Positions 13,645 through 24,100 of a DNA stretch of 64,000 nucleotides are shown here, piece by piece. Under the pieces are notes generated by a model that saw only the letters and a program-made list of their open reading frames with translations, did not search any database and was not told where the DNA came from. Every line of letters starts with the position of its first letter. Position 1 is the stretch's first letter. Both the position numbers and the translations under genes were made by a program. Source of the stretch: Siniperca chuatsi (lineage: Eukaryota; Chordata; Actinopteri; Centrarchiformes; Sinipercidae); contig NC_058046.1 in NCBI RefSeq assembly GCF_020085105.1, positions 2,868,175-2,932,174 of the forward strand, read 5' to 3'.

Positions 13645-16600
13645 TCAGATGAAAAGCCTCTGAAACTTTGGTTTGAGTGTCTCCAGATCGCTGCTGTTCT
13701 GCATCTTCTGCGCCAGGCTGCTCGCGCTCATGATCAGCTCGTGACCTTCGTCGAACAACTTTTCACCGAGCTCCTTCTTCACTCGCTCTCTCCAGCCGAT
13801 CAGCTTCGGCCGGCCTTCAAACACATCCAGGCCAGAGCCAAAAGGCTGCAAAACACACAGCAAGCACAACCTGAATACACGAAAGGTAATACTGCAATTA
13901 CATGAGAATAAATACACATCACATGAACATGAAACGTCTAAAAGGGTCAGGATCCCTCGTGGGGTCAATGAACATGCAGACAGGGTCTTCAGAACTTTCT
14001 AATAAATTGATATTCGTCAGATATATTTTTCATATAAATGCAAATAAAATAGGCCTTAAATATATCATCATAATTCATTCTGAGCTCCCGCAGCGGTACT
14101 AATTCTGGGTTGTACATATCCTGAAGTAACGGCCGTATTTTTCACAACAATACTTTGAATTTCAAGTCCAGCGGCCTAGTGGTCCAGGCGGGTATCAGGT
14201 GACCACAATGCCCTGGAGCTTTGATGCACGTCATACTTCTTTCCCTCCCAGTGTTTGTCCTTACCTATAATGTAAACTGTCCAATGAAGGCAGAAATACA
14301 GCCCCCCCCAAAAAAAACTATATTTGACGTTCCATCAGTTTTGTTTTGGCTCAGCTTTTCCTGCCACGGTTAACGGTCGGCTTAACAAAGTTATTTTGGT
14401 TAAAGCAGTTCTCCAGCAATTCAGTACTGCACTTCCGTAAAGTCGGGGGGGGGCTCACAAGAGACCGATTAAAACAAGAACTGATTTTTAATAACATTTA
14501 TTATTATTTATTTTTTCAATTATTTATATAGCACAATTCAGAATCAGTTACAAAGCGCTTTACAATTTGACAAATCGAAACAACATAAAGACACAACAGA
14601 TAAAAACTAAGTTAGAACAATAAAATAAAATAAAAATCAATAAAAAGTCTAGAGCTCTGAAAGCAAAGGCTGATGTCCTTTGTGTCTAAGTCTAGATCTT
14701 GGAGAGACTTCAGAGGATCTCAGAGCAACATAAGGCACTAAAAGGTTAGACCTCACTTGGGGTGCCACCGCTCAGGGCCTTAAAGCTAATCAGAAAGATT
14801 TTGTCATCAATTAGAGAAGCGACGGGATGCCAGGACGTGAAATGTGGTCGTGTTTCTTAGTTCCAGTTAAAACCCCTGGCAGCTGAGTTTTGACTCATCT
14901 GTAACACGACAGAGATTGTGTGCAGACACCGGAGAGCACGGGTTAGTTTTAGTCGACAGGTGATGGCGGCCTGAAGAACAGTTTCCATGTTTTTGGTAGA
15001 AAGAAACAGTCTAATCTTTGAAAATGTTTCTAAGATGCAGAAAACGGGACTGAACCACAGATCTGATGCGAGTCTGGCACAGTGTGGGGTTACAGAGTGA
15101 GACGGCGTAACTAGAGAATATGAGAATAAGATATTTGCACTGTCTGCACCTCTGATTAATATCTCTCATCACTTATTCTCTTGTGTGGGTCAAACTACAA
15201 ACATGCTGGATCCTACATTTCCCAAAATGCAACTCATACTTTGGAAAACTCCCTCCAGAGCCACAGAAGACATGATGCAACCGTTCACAGGCGGAGTAGT
15301 CCTCCTCATGACTAGTAAACTGAACTTCATGGGTAAAATTGGTGCCCTTTTAAGGTTAGCCTAACTTACATTGGTTACATTAAGTAGTTTTACTTTAATG
15401 CAAAAACACCCTGGTTCATTTCACCGGGTTGTTGGTGTTCTGTGTAATTTTAGAATTAGTTGTAGAGAGTAGTAGAAATCCTGCAGTAGTAGAAGTAGCA
15501 GTAGTACCAGGTAACCCAGGTTCTGTGTGCTATATAAATAAAGTTTTTACTTACTTTTACTTACCAGTAGTAGTTGTAGTAGAAATAGTAGTGTTATTAC
15601 CTGCATGATGTCAACTATAGCCACCAGATCAGCCAGAGAGATTTTGTCGCCGATGATGAACGGTTTGTTCTGCAGGAATTTCTCCTCCAGCAGCTTGAGC
15701 GACTGATTCAGATCCTCGACAGCAACGTCCATCTTCGCCTTCGGGGCCTCGGAGCCCATGATGACAGGAAACAGAACCTGTTCGGAGAGACACGCAAAGA
15801 TCAATCAGACTTTGTTAGAACCAGCAACAGCAGTTAATGTAGCAGCACGTCTTTCCCATATGACAGCGGCAAATTATACCTGATCATTAATATTCTGCAA
15901 GAACATTTAGAAAAAGTAGTCTCAAATGTTAAATGTGCTTAGCATATTTTTAGCCACGTTAGCAGCATGGCGCTAGAGATGACAATCTGACAGTCGGTTG
16001 GCCGACATCTCAACAATTATTGAAGGATTGCCAAAAAATGCGGTTCACACATTCACGATCCCCAGAGGATGAATCCTAATGACTTTGGTGATTCCCTGAC
16101 TTTTCCTCTAGCGCCACCTGCAGGGCAAAGTTTATACTTGTCCTGTGAAATATCTCAACATCTACTAGATGAATTGGCACAACATTTTGTACACACATTC
16201 AGGTTCCCCAGACGACGAATCTTAAAGGTGGGGTATGCGATTCTACTCCAAGACACGTCTTTTTGTCAGATTCAGTGAATATCTCCTCACGGTCCGCTAG
16301 CTGTCCGTTCTGTATGCGCTGTACGCAGCCCCGGCTCTGTGAATGGGAAACAAACAAAGCGGCTCGGACCGGGCCACACAGCACTACTCCAGCCATGATG
16401 TGTGTGTCAGGTAACGTTAAATGACTTGCCCTCGGACATTCAGCTCACTTTCTAGTTTGCCAAGATCTGCTGTTGTTGTGATGTTAGCTGTAGCAGCAGG
16501 AGAGTTGTGAGCATCGCTGTCTGGAGCTGCTGTGCTGGCTCTGGGAAACCGTCTCGTCCTCTCTGGCTGTTAGCTTCGCAGCAGCAACTGTAGCGACAGT

Positions 16601-19042
16601 TTGCTAACCCACAACCTAGCTAACGTTACATGCTGTGTCGTCGTTCGCTCTGTATCATGGTATTGGATTTCTGCAGAATCGCATTCCCCACCTTTAATGA
16701 CTTTTGTGATTCTGTGACACAGTGGCGGTTTTGAGTGAAATGTCTCAACAACTATTGGATGGGAATTTCAGGGATAAAGATACTAGTTGTAGTAGTAGGA
16801 GGAGACTATCAATTATTATAGATCTAAAAATGTTGGTGCAACAAAACAAACAAATTAACTCATGTTTGAACTGTTGAAATGTGTGTACTGAAGTAGGTCA
16901 GGCGAGGACCCAGCACCGGGTTAATCTGGGACTCGTACCCTGAGCAGGAAGACCTTTGAGCCGTGAGCTCTGAGGTTCATGTGCTGCCAGGACAGGTATT
17001 CATTAACGCGAGCTCGCTGCTGCAGGTTAGCTGGATACCAGTGATCTGCCACTGACGACGAATATTTCTGCACCAGGTACTTCAGGATCGCAACGCTGCA
17101 ACACAGACAGCATAAAGAACATCAGAGGAACAAATTTATGTTCTGACCACAGCAAACATGACAGAGAATCTGATGTGATGTTTGTGAAACTGTTTCACCT
17201 CAACCCCTGTGATGTGCAGATGTTCAGAACAACAATCAGATACAATCAAATAAGAAATTAAATCAACCTGTTAAAACTCAACAGCGTCTTTTGTACAGCG
17301 TCTTTCCTCTTTTGGAAAAGAGTATAAAAGTTACACAAAAATAAGATGGTTTGCTCACACAAGTCCTTAAAGTGACAGTCTTGAAAGTAGCCCGAAGACC
17401 TCACATTTGTAATTTACTTGTCTGGGGGCCCTCTACAGGCTGCAAAGCCTTATGAACCCACTTAGCTTGTTTATGTCTCAGGCAGATGAGTGGAAACTGA
17501 AATCCATTCAACTCCATTGTTCTGGGATGGAGGCAGAGATTTGATACCTCAGCAGGTAAAACCAGAACTATCTGCGTGGCTAGCTCCACCTAGGGGGCAA
17601 GTGGAAGAATATGTTTTTGTAATTTGGGCGAGCTGGCCCTTAAAATGATGAAAGCAGCCTTCGAAAGAGCTCAACAAACTCTTCCTCGCAGGTTTCCATC
17701 ATAACTTGCTAATGCCTAAAATATGAACAGATGGACTGATCAGATTTCCAAGACACTCATTGTCATTATTTGTAGATGTAAGGAAGTCAATCCTAAACCC
17801 AAACCATCGTTGTACCTTTCCGTCAGAATGAAGCTTCCATCCTTCATGACAGGAACCTTCTTAGCGATGCTGATTTTTCCAAACTCCTCGCTGTACTGCT
17901 GCCCTGTGACACACACACACAAATGAGATTCACAGATTTTAGGCTGGGACACCAACGGAAGTTATTTATACTAAATAACAATTTATTTACAACAAAATCA
18001 TCAAAGCAAGTAGGTGGGAGGAATCTGTAAAGTCAGTGGTGTAGGGAGTGGATGAGTAAAAATATGCTGCATAGATGTTGTGCTGTAAAAACAAAGAAAA
18101 GGAAACAAAGCAACACCACAGAGGATTGGCTGCTGCTCTGGCTTATAGGCATGGGGCACACCGGGCCCAGGTCTGCCAATAGGTCTGCAGCCCTGGACAC
18201 AGAGAGCAAAGCAACAGCAGAGTGAACCAAGAAATGAATACATGCACCCAAAGCACATAACTGAGGGTTGTTCCGCCATTTGGAGAAAAGGAGTAAAAAT
18301 GGTGTTTTTTCAAACTCTCCCTCCCCTTTTCCGTCTTATCTGCTTTGAAACGCTTCTCTTTCCTTTATTTTCTTTCCCCAGCACGTCTCCGTTATACTCG
18401 ATCACCTCAGGGACGCAGGAACGTTTTGTCTCGATGCTTTGACCTCCGACCCCGCGACATCCCGCCCACTGTTTGCTCGTAAAGTCGGTTATCTAGGAGT
18501 TAACGTAACTGTACTCCTCGCCTCGCTGGATGAGTCTGGCAGCTTTCTGGGTGAAATGTGAAAATGTAAACTGATCGCCCAGAGGAGTGTTGGAATGCTT
18601 ACAGAGCAAGTTCAAAACCTGCTGGACGTTCAACTCCCAACGCCTGCAAAATGTGGTTACAGAGTTACAAACCCATAGAGATAACAATGGCTGGAAATAT
18701 AACTATGCAGATTTCTGGGGCTGGAGCTTATGCAACAAGTTTAAAGTTTGCAGGTCATTCAACTCTGCAAACTCTACAAACATCTGGTGACTTTTTGTAC
18801 ATTTCAAAAAGCTCAAAATAAACTACTATTTTAAGGCAGAATGTGAACTAAAGCCTAAACCTTTTACTAAAACATGCACAAATCATCAATGCATGAATTC
18901 AAGAAGTCCCATCCCTGTCCCTGTGTGTGGAATTACCTGCAGCGAGGTCGACAAGCTTAAACTCAAAGGGAATCCCGACCGCTTTGGCGAACAGGAAGAC
19001 GGCGCGGCAGGGCTGGGAGAGCAGGTCGAGGTAGAGCTCCAT
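13645..19042 (-). CDS. gstt1: Glutathione S-transferase theta 1-like, complete, five exons
   Basis: Cytosolic theta-class glutathione S-transferase that conjugates glutathione to electrophiles and small halogenated compounds. Exons 19042-18937, 17903-17816, 17095-16939, 15777-15601 and 13845-13645 join in frame to 729 nt (242 aa plus stop), the usual family length. The protein starts MELYLDLLSQPCRAVFLFAK; Ser9 matches the catalytic serine of theta enzymes (Ser11 in human GSTT1). VPVMKDG (52-58) and E64-S65 form the glutathione-binding part of the thioredoxin-like domain. The helical C-terminal domain contains RARVNEYLSWQH, LLEEKFLQNKPFIIGD, ISLADLVAI and VFEGRPKLIGW. Start choice: MELYLDL is the family N terminus, although the frame stays open well upstream of it. 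Teleosts carry gstt1a and gstt1b; which this is was not decided. An ATTAAA-type polyadenylation signal may lie at 13489-13494. Confidence 0.95.
14505..15110. repeat. Dispersed retroelement-like repeat in gstt1 intron 4
   Basis: Starts with a TATATAGCAC..GCGCTTTACA stretch typical of teleost LINE/SINE tails read antisense. It continues into sequence resembling a common teleost repeat with a GTTCCAGTTAAAACCC block. No coding frame. Confidence 0.45.
15490..15560 (+). mobile_element. LINE/SINE tail in gstt1 intron 4
   Basis: GTGCTATATAAATAAAGTTT followed by a TTAC-rich repeat, the tail form of L2-related elements, directly beside gstt1 exon 4. Confidence 0.4.
15985..16800. repeat. Dispersed teleost repeat in gstt1 intron 3, split by an insertion
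   Basis: Units with CCCTGACTTTTCCTCTAGCG and AAATATCTCAACATCTACTA, a common fish repeat that itself occurs in short tandem units. It is interrupted by the TTAA-flanked element at 16226-16693. Related phrases return at 51060-51150. Confidence 0.55.
16226..16693. mobile_element. TTAA-flanked (piggyBac-type) miniature element
   Basis: Ends AGGTGGGGTATGCGATTCT and AGAATCGCATTCCCCACCT are inverted repeats with one mismatch in 19. TTAA lies on both sides (16222-16225, 16694-16697). It interrupts an older repeat whose GAATCCTAATGACTTT phrase is otherwise continuous. 468 bp, no coding frame; gstt1 intron 3. Confidence 0.85.
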
Positions 19043-19306
19043 GATGTCCGAGTCTGAAGGCAGCAGCTTCGTTTCCACCACGTTCCCTCTGTGCTTCGGT
19101 CCTCTCCTGCCGCGCCTGTTATCCTCTGTCTGCCCAGAACTCCGCCTCTCCTCGCTGAGACGCTCATTGATTTTTAAATGGTGGCGACAGTTCAAAGTAA
19201 GCAGGCCGTCGTGGTTGAGCAGTCTGACCTTTGGCCTCAGCTTGGCCCGGTATATTGTAAACACTGCTGAGATCATCACAGTTTTATCTGCTTGGCATTC
19301 CTCTAA

Positions 19307-19491
19307 TCTGTGTTTCAGTGTCCTCTTTATAATGTAAAGCAATTAAAGGTAATTAACATGACACACAGTCAATGATGTGATCATTGAGTGTATGTCAGAC
19401 TTTACCCGCTTTTCACTAATGTCTGATTGTTACTGTGCATTTGAATTACCTTTAATTACTCTACATTATAAAGACGACACTGAATCACAGA
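19307..19491. repeat. 185-bp inverted-repeat hairpin upstream of gstt1
   Basis: Arms 19307-19355 and 19443-19491 are about 49 nt each and nearly complementary (for example CTCTTTATAATGTA against TACATTATAAAGACG). The loop is about 87 nt. It may be a small miniature element. It lies about 265 bases upstream of the gstt1 start codon, in its likely promoter region. Confidence 0.7.
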
Positions 19492-19679
19492 TAAAGGTTT
19501 TCAAAATGCATTATTTGTTGCTTTTTTCCTCTTGTGAAGACTCTGCCCTCACATGATTTGCACAAATCTTCACTCCACTTATTACATAAACTATGATTTT
19601 GTATCAACTAGCTGGTGTCTACAAAACTACATTCTTTATCATATTTTTAAATAATATAATTCTTTCTTAATTATTGTGT

Positions 19680-20005
19680 AGGGCTGAAAGTAGTAATTTA
19701 GAATAAAATAAAAATATTCAACAACAATTTTGACAACCAATTAATCGTTTATGTCATTTATCAAGCAAAACTGCAGAATATTCTCTGGTTCCAGGGTCTC
19801 AAATATGAGAATTTGCAGCTTTCCTTCATTTTAATCACTGTACATTAAATATTTTGACCGTTGGTCGGACAAAACAAGACATATGAGAATGTCAGATTGG
19901 GCTTTGGGAACTTGTGATGGGCATCTTTCTCTCTTTTCTTACATTTTTTTAGACTAAACTATTAATCAGTTAATTGACAACAATTAGGCTACTCAACAGA
20001 ATAAT
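19680..20005. repeat. GATTAATCGAC family, copy upstream of gstt1
   Basis: GGGCTGAAAGTAGTAA start and an interior with CTCTGGTTCCAGGGTCTC and CTTGTGATGGGCATC. Abuts the LINE at 20030. Confidence 0.6.
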
Positions 20006-20029
20006 CCCAATAATTATAAGATAAGAGAT

Positions 20030-21011
20030 AAGAAAGACATTATTGTTATCCATCTGTATACAGTGCAGTACTGTACATAGAGGAATGAAATTGTTTCTCC
20101 TGGCCCTGGTGATGCAACATTCAGACTACATATAAGGTGCAACAACAAGATACAAAACAAGGTACAGACATGTAGTGCAAAACACAGGACAACTACACAA
20201 GAGTTATAAAAATATAAATATAAGTAGGTGCAAATAAGTGTAAAGTGAAGTAGTGCAGTAGCAACAGTTTGTGTGTCCCTGAGGATATTTATGTATACAG
20301 GATATGTATGTTGTAAGGTGCAAGTGGTCAGACAAGCTATGGTCCAGTGTAGAGGTGAGTGGGTGGGGGTTCCACGGGTGTTTGCTTGTTATGTTGAGCT
20401 TGGGGGCAGCAGGGTGTTGAACAGTCTGACAGCCTGGGGGAAGAAGCTGTTGCAGTCTGGAGTCTTGCCTGGATGCTCCGGTACCTTTTTCCAGACGGCA
20501 GACGGGTGAAGAGCCCATGGGAGAGGTCTTTTATGATCCTGGAGGCCCTGTTTGTGCAGCGTTTAGTGTAAATGTTGATGGTTGATGATGGACTCTGCTG
20601 ACGTCACTATCCTCTGTAGGGGCGCAGACCCGCAGTATAAACCAGGTCCAGACTGTTCACCCCTCTGGTTGCAAAGTTGACATGCTGATAGAATTTCGGA
20701 TGAACAGTTTTGAGATTTGCGTGGTTCGAAATCTCCGGCCACAAAGAAGAAGCTGTTGGATGTGCCGTTTGAAGTTCACTGATGGACCCGTACAGAACAG
20801 ATCGTGACTCTTCAGTGTTCGTAATGGGAGGGATGTACACTGCCACGATAATAATGGTGGTAAATTCCCTCAGTAGATAGAAGGGACGACACTTTACTGT
20901 CATATATTCAACCGTCGGTGAACAGCGGCTGGAGACCACTGTAGCATTAATAAAAAAATACTTTGCAATCTGTAAATGTTCAGAACAGTAATTATATAGA
21001 AATCTACACAA
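20030..21011 (-). mobile_element. Internally deleted LINE: endonuclease piece plus 3' end
   Basis: Minus-strand frame 21011-20607 (134 aa) contains VEYMTVKCRPFYL, AVYIPP and HANLKTVHPKFYQHV, the AP-endonuclease region of teleost CR1/L2-like LINEs. From about 20606 down, the same strand gives C-terminal LINE sequence and a 3' UTR ending in a CTTAT-rich tail near 20030. The reverse transcriptase between them is missing. It lies between cfap157 and gstt1. Confidence 0.75.
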
Positions 21012-21057
21012 ACAGATCAGCAGTCAGAACAGAAGCAGGATTAAAGTGAGTAAAACC

Positions 21058-21063
21058 TTTATT
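21058..21063 (-). promoter_or_regulatory. Polyadenylation signal of cfap157
   Basis: AATAAA read on the minus strand, about 60 bases after the cfap157 stop codon. This is a normal position for 3' end formation, and it implies a very short 3' UTR. Confidence 0.6.
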
Positions 21064-21122
21064 TTGAAATAGGGCGGTGGGATGAAAAACATTCATCCTT
21101 CTTACTATTGACTGGATTTGGT

Positions 21123-24100
21123 TCAGCAGTCTGCAGAGGTGGAGGCTCCTGCCTCTGAATCAGCCTGCTGAGGAGGATCAGACGGGTCAGGCTGAGGAGC
21201 CGGGTCAGACGGGTCAGGCTGAGGAGCCGGGTCAGACTGGTCAGGCTGAGGAGCCGGGTCAGACTGGTCAGGCTGAGGAGCCGGGTCAGACGGGTCAACA
21301 GAGCTGGATGTCTTGTGACTGCAGAGTTTCCTGAGGGACAAACAGAGCAACATTATTCATACAAAGAACAGATTATACATCAAAAACAACAAATTTTGTA
21401 AAACAAGAAAAAAAAAAAAATTATAGTATATTTTTATTTATTTATTCACTTGGCGGCAGCAGAAACAGACATTTCATCACCCTATAAAGTTGATATGGCA
21501 AACGTGTTTTTCTGTATTAAGTCTAAACAAAGGAAACATGTGAACGAAAGTCAGCTTTTTGGCCATTTATACTGTAAGCATGCCTTGTGCGTGAGGACAA
21601 GGACAGGACAAACAGGACTGTTTGCGGTCCTACAGATCTTCCGTCGCAGACTGAAAAGTCATCTGTTCACACTGCACCGTGGCCCATAAAAAAACAAAAA
21701 ACAAAACACCCCTTGAAGCAGTTCATCATATTTGATGAAGTTGATGTGTTTGCATAATTCTTGCAATTTTTGGATTGTTACTTTGGATAAAAGCATCAGC
21801 TAAATAAATGTAATGTAATGTAACAATGAATCCCTGTGAGAGCAGATCAGGCAGAGGAGGAATGTAGTTTTTGGAGCATTCGAATGCAGAGTGATAATAA
21901 CATTTTTACACTGTAAACACGGATGTGACCCAACACTGCCCCCTGCAGGCAAAGCACTTGAGTTTTCAAGTCACAACAAACCTGTTGAGAGGCAGCTGGG
22001 TGCTGGTGGACGGGGCACCCGTCCTGGAGATGGCTGGTTTGTGTTTCCACGTGGGTCGAGGTACGAGGCCGAGGTCGCCTGGCCTGTAGCGAGCCATCAG
22101 GAACAACGGATCTGTGGCCAGGTTCAGGGTCTCTGCTCTGTGGAGGAGAGACAGGATGATGGGAACAGGAGCTGACTGTCTTGGCTCAGGATGGTGGGAC
22201 GCTAGCTCTATTCTTTAATACAGTTTTGAGGTTTTTTTATACTTTATACTTTCCTTTTTTGAGAGACTTTCTATTTTGCCTCCACTACATTTCCATTGTA
22301 CAAAGTGAAGTTTTACTCCACTACATTTATCAGACGCTGCAGTTAACAGTTTACATGTACAGATTTTACATTTAGCTTGAGATAAGCTCATAAAATATCC
22401 CTAATATCACTCTTCTTTACTTCTATCCTTTACTGTATTCTCTCTTCTTAATTTATAGAAAAGATAAAGATGTTGATATATAACTACTCAAAACTGCTTT
22501 TTTCTAAATATATTAGACATAAGTGAAGATATAGCAGAAGATTTAAAGCAGGGACACAGGATAAGAACTCATTTCACTGGGGTGTTTAAAACTTTACAGT
22601 CTTACTTAGAGAGGAATGCATTGTTTGAATATTTTGATGAGACCAGTCAACAGCTAATCTGGTTCTGGTGGGACTCAAACCTCAGCAGGACTCTGATCCA
22701 GCCCACTGTGCAGCTGCAGTGTAATCTGGGCTTTTCTAAACAGGAAATCAGCTGCCAGCAACACCAGTGTCATCACGAGTCATAAAACTAACAGACACGG
22801 TCCAGTGGAGAGTGATTCCAGTACCTGACTGGTTTGGGGCCAGTGGTCTGCAGTTTCTGTCCTCGACTGCTCTTCTCAGTGGAGTCCCTGAGGGCGGAGC
22901 CTGTTCCCTGGGGGGCAGTGCTCTCCAGGACCTCCAGCAGCCTCTGCATCTTCCATTGAGTCTCGGACCCCTTCTCTGAGTCCTGCAGAGGACAGAGAAC
23001 ACCAAATCTTCAAAAATCAGAAATTATCTCATTGGTTGAGATACACCTTAGTGGGCGGAGCCACAGAACCACAATTGTTCTCATGTTATTGAGATGTAAA
23101 AGGTCAAAACACTTTATGTTTATTTATACTACAAGTGAGTTTTTTTTCAGTTCTCCATGCACCTTGGAAGTAGGTTGTGCCAGAAATTCCTACTCTGCAC
23201 AGGCAATAAGTATAAATAGCTAATAATGTTAATGAGCATTATTTGTTTGTAATAATGTTCATTTTAATGAGCATTATTTTCTTACATATTTGAGGGTGGA
23301 AACCTTACTAATTCTGTATTTAGTGATATTTCAAATGTTGTAAAGTCAATAAGGTCAATCAGTTTACATAAACATCAATTCACAAACGATTCAATCAAAC
23401 TGTGGTAGATGATAAACAGCACAGGTGAAGGAATGCTTGTAAAAATACACTGTTATTTAGGTTTGTACTGTGTTTTATATTTTGTCAACCTTTAATGCAA
23501 AACTTTTACTTGTAATGGAGGATTTGACATTGTTGGAGTGTTTTGACTTGCTAGAGATCCTTAGTAAAGGATCTAAATACTTCTTCCACCACTGGATGTT
23601 TGTCTGAGCAGCAGAAGGTAAATTGGATGTCTGACTGTCCTGGATTAAAACCAGCCAAATTGAACCAATGAATCATCTTCCCTCTCTGGAATACAGCTCC
23701 CACAGATATTATGATATTTCCAAAGCCAAGAGTCTCCGAGGTTTCATTTCAAGCAATCAGATGCTGCAGCGGGAACTAAAGCAGCTGTCCTGACACTCCT
23801 GTTTTTACCTCCTGGATGTTTCTGATAATGATGACTGCTTCCTGCATGACGCCTTCCAGCTGCCTCTTCCTGCTCCTTTCCCTCTGTAGCTCGGCCGCCA
23901 GCTGATCTGTCTCTGATATTTTTCGACAGCACTCTTTGGACACTGAGGCCAGCTCCTGCCTGAAAACACAGACAATACAGTGACAATAACAGTGTGATGA
24001 CTCTAGCAGTGGGGGTATAGCTCAGTGGTAGAGCATTTGACTGCAGATCAAGAGGTCTCCGGTTCAAGTCCGGATGCCCCCTGAACCAGCTTTATACTGT

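Noticed and set aside
21059-21298. Repetitive 79-aa frame (LTRLLSLTS repeats)
   Set aside because: Shifted-frame translation of the cfap157 27-bp repeat; the exon join fixes the other frame.
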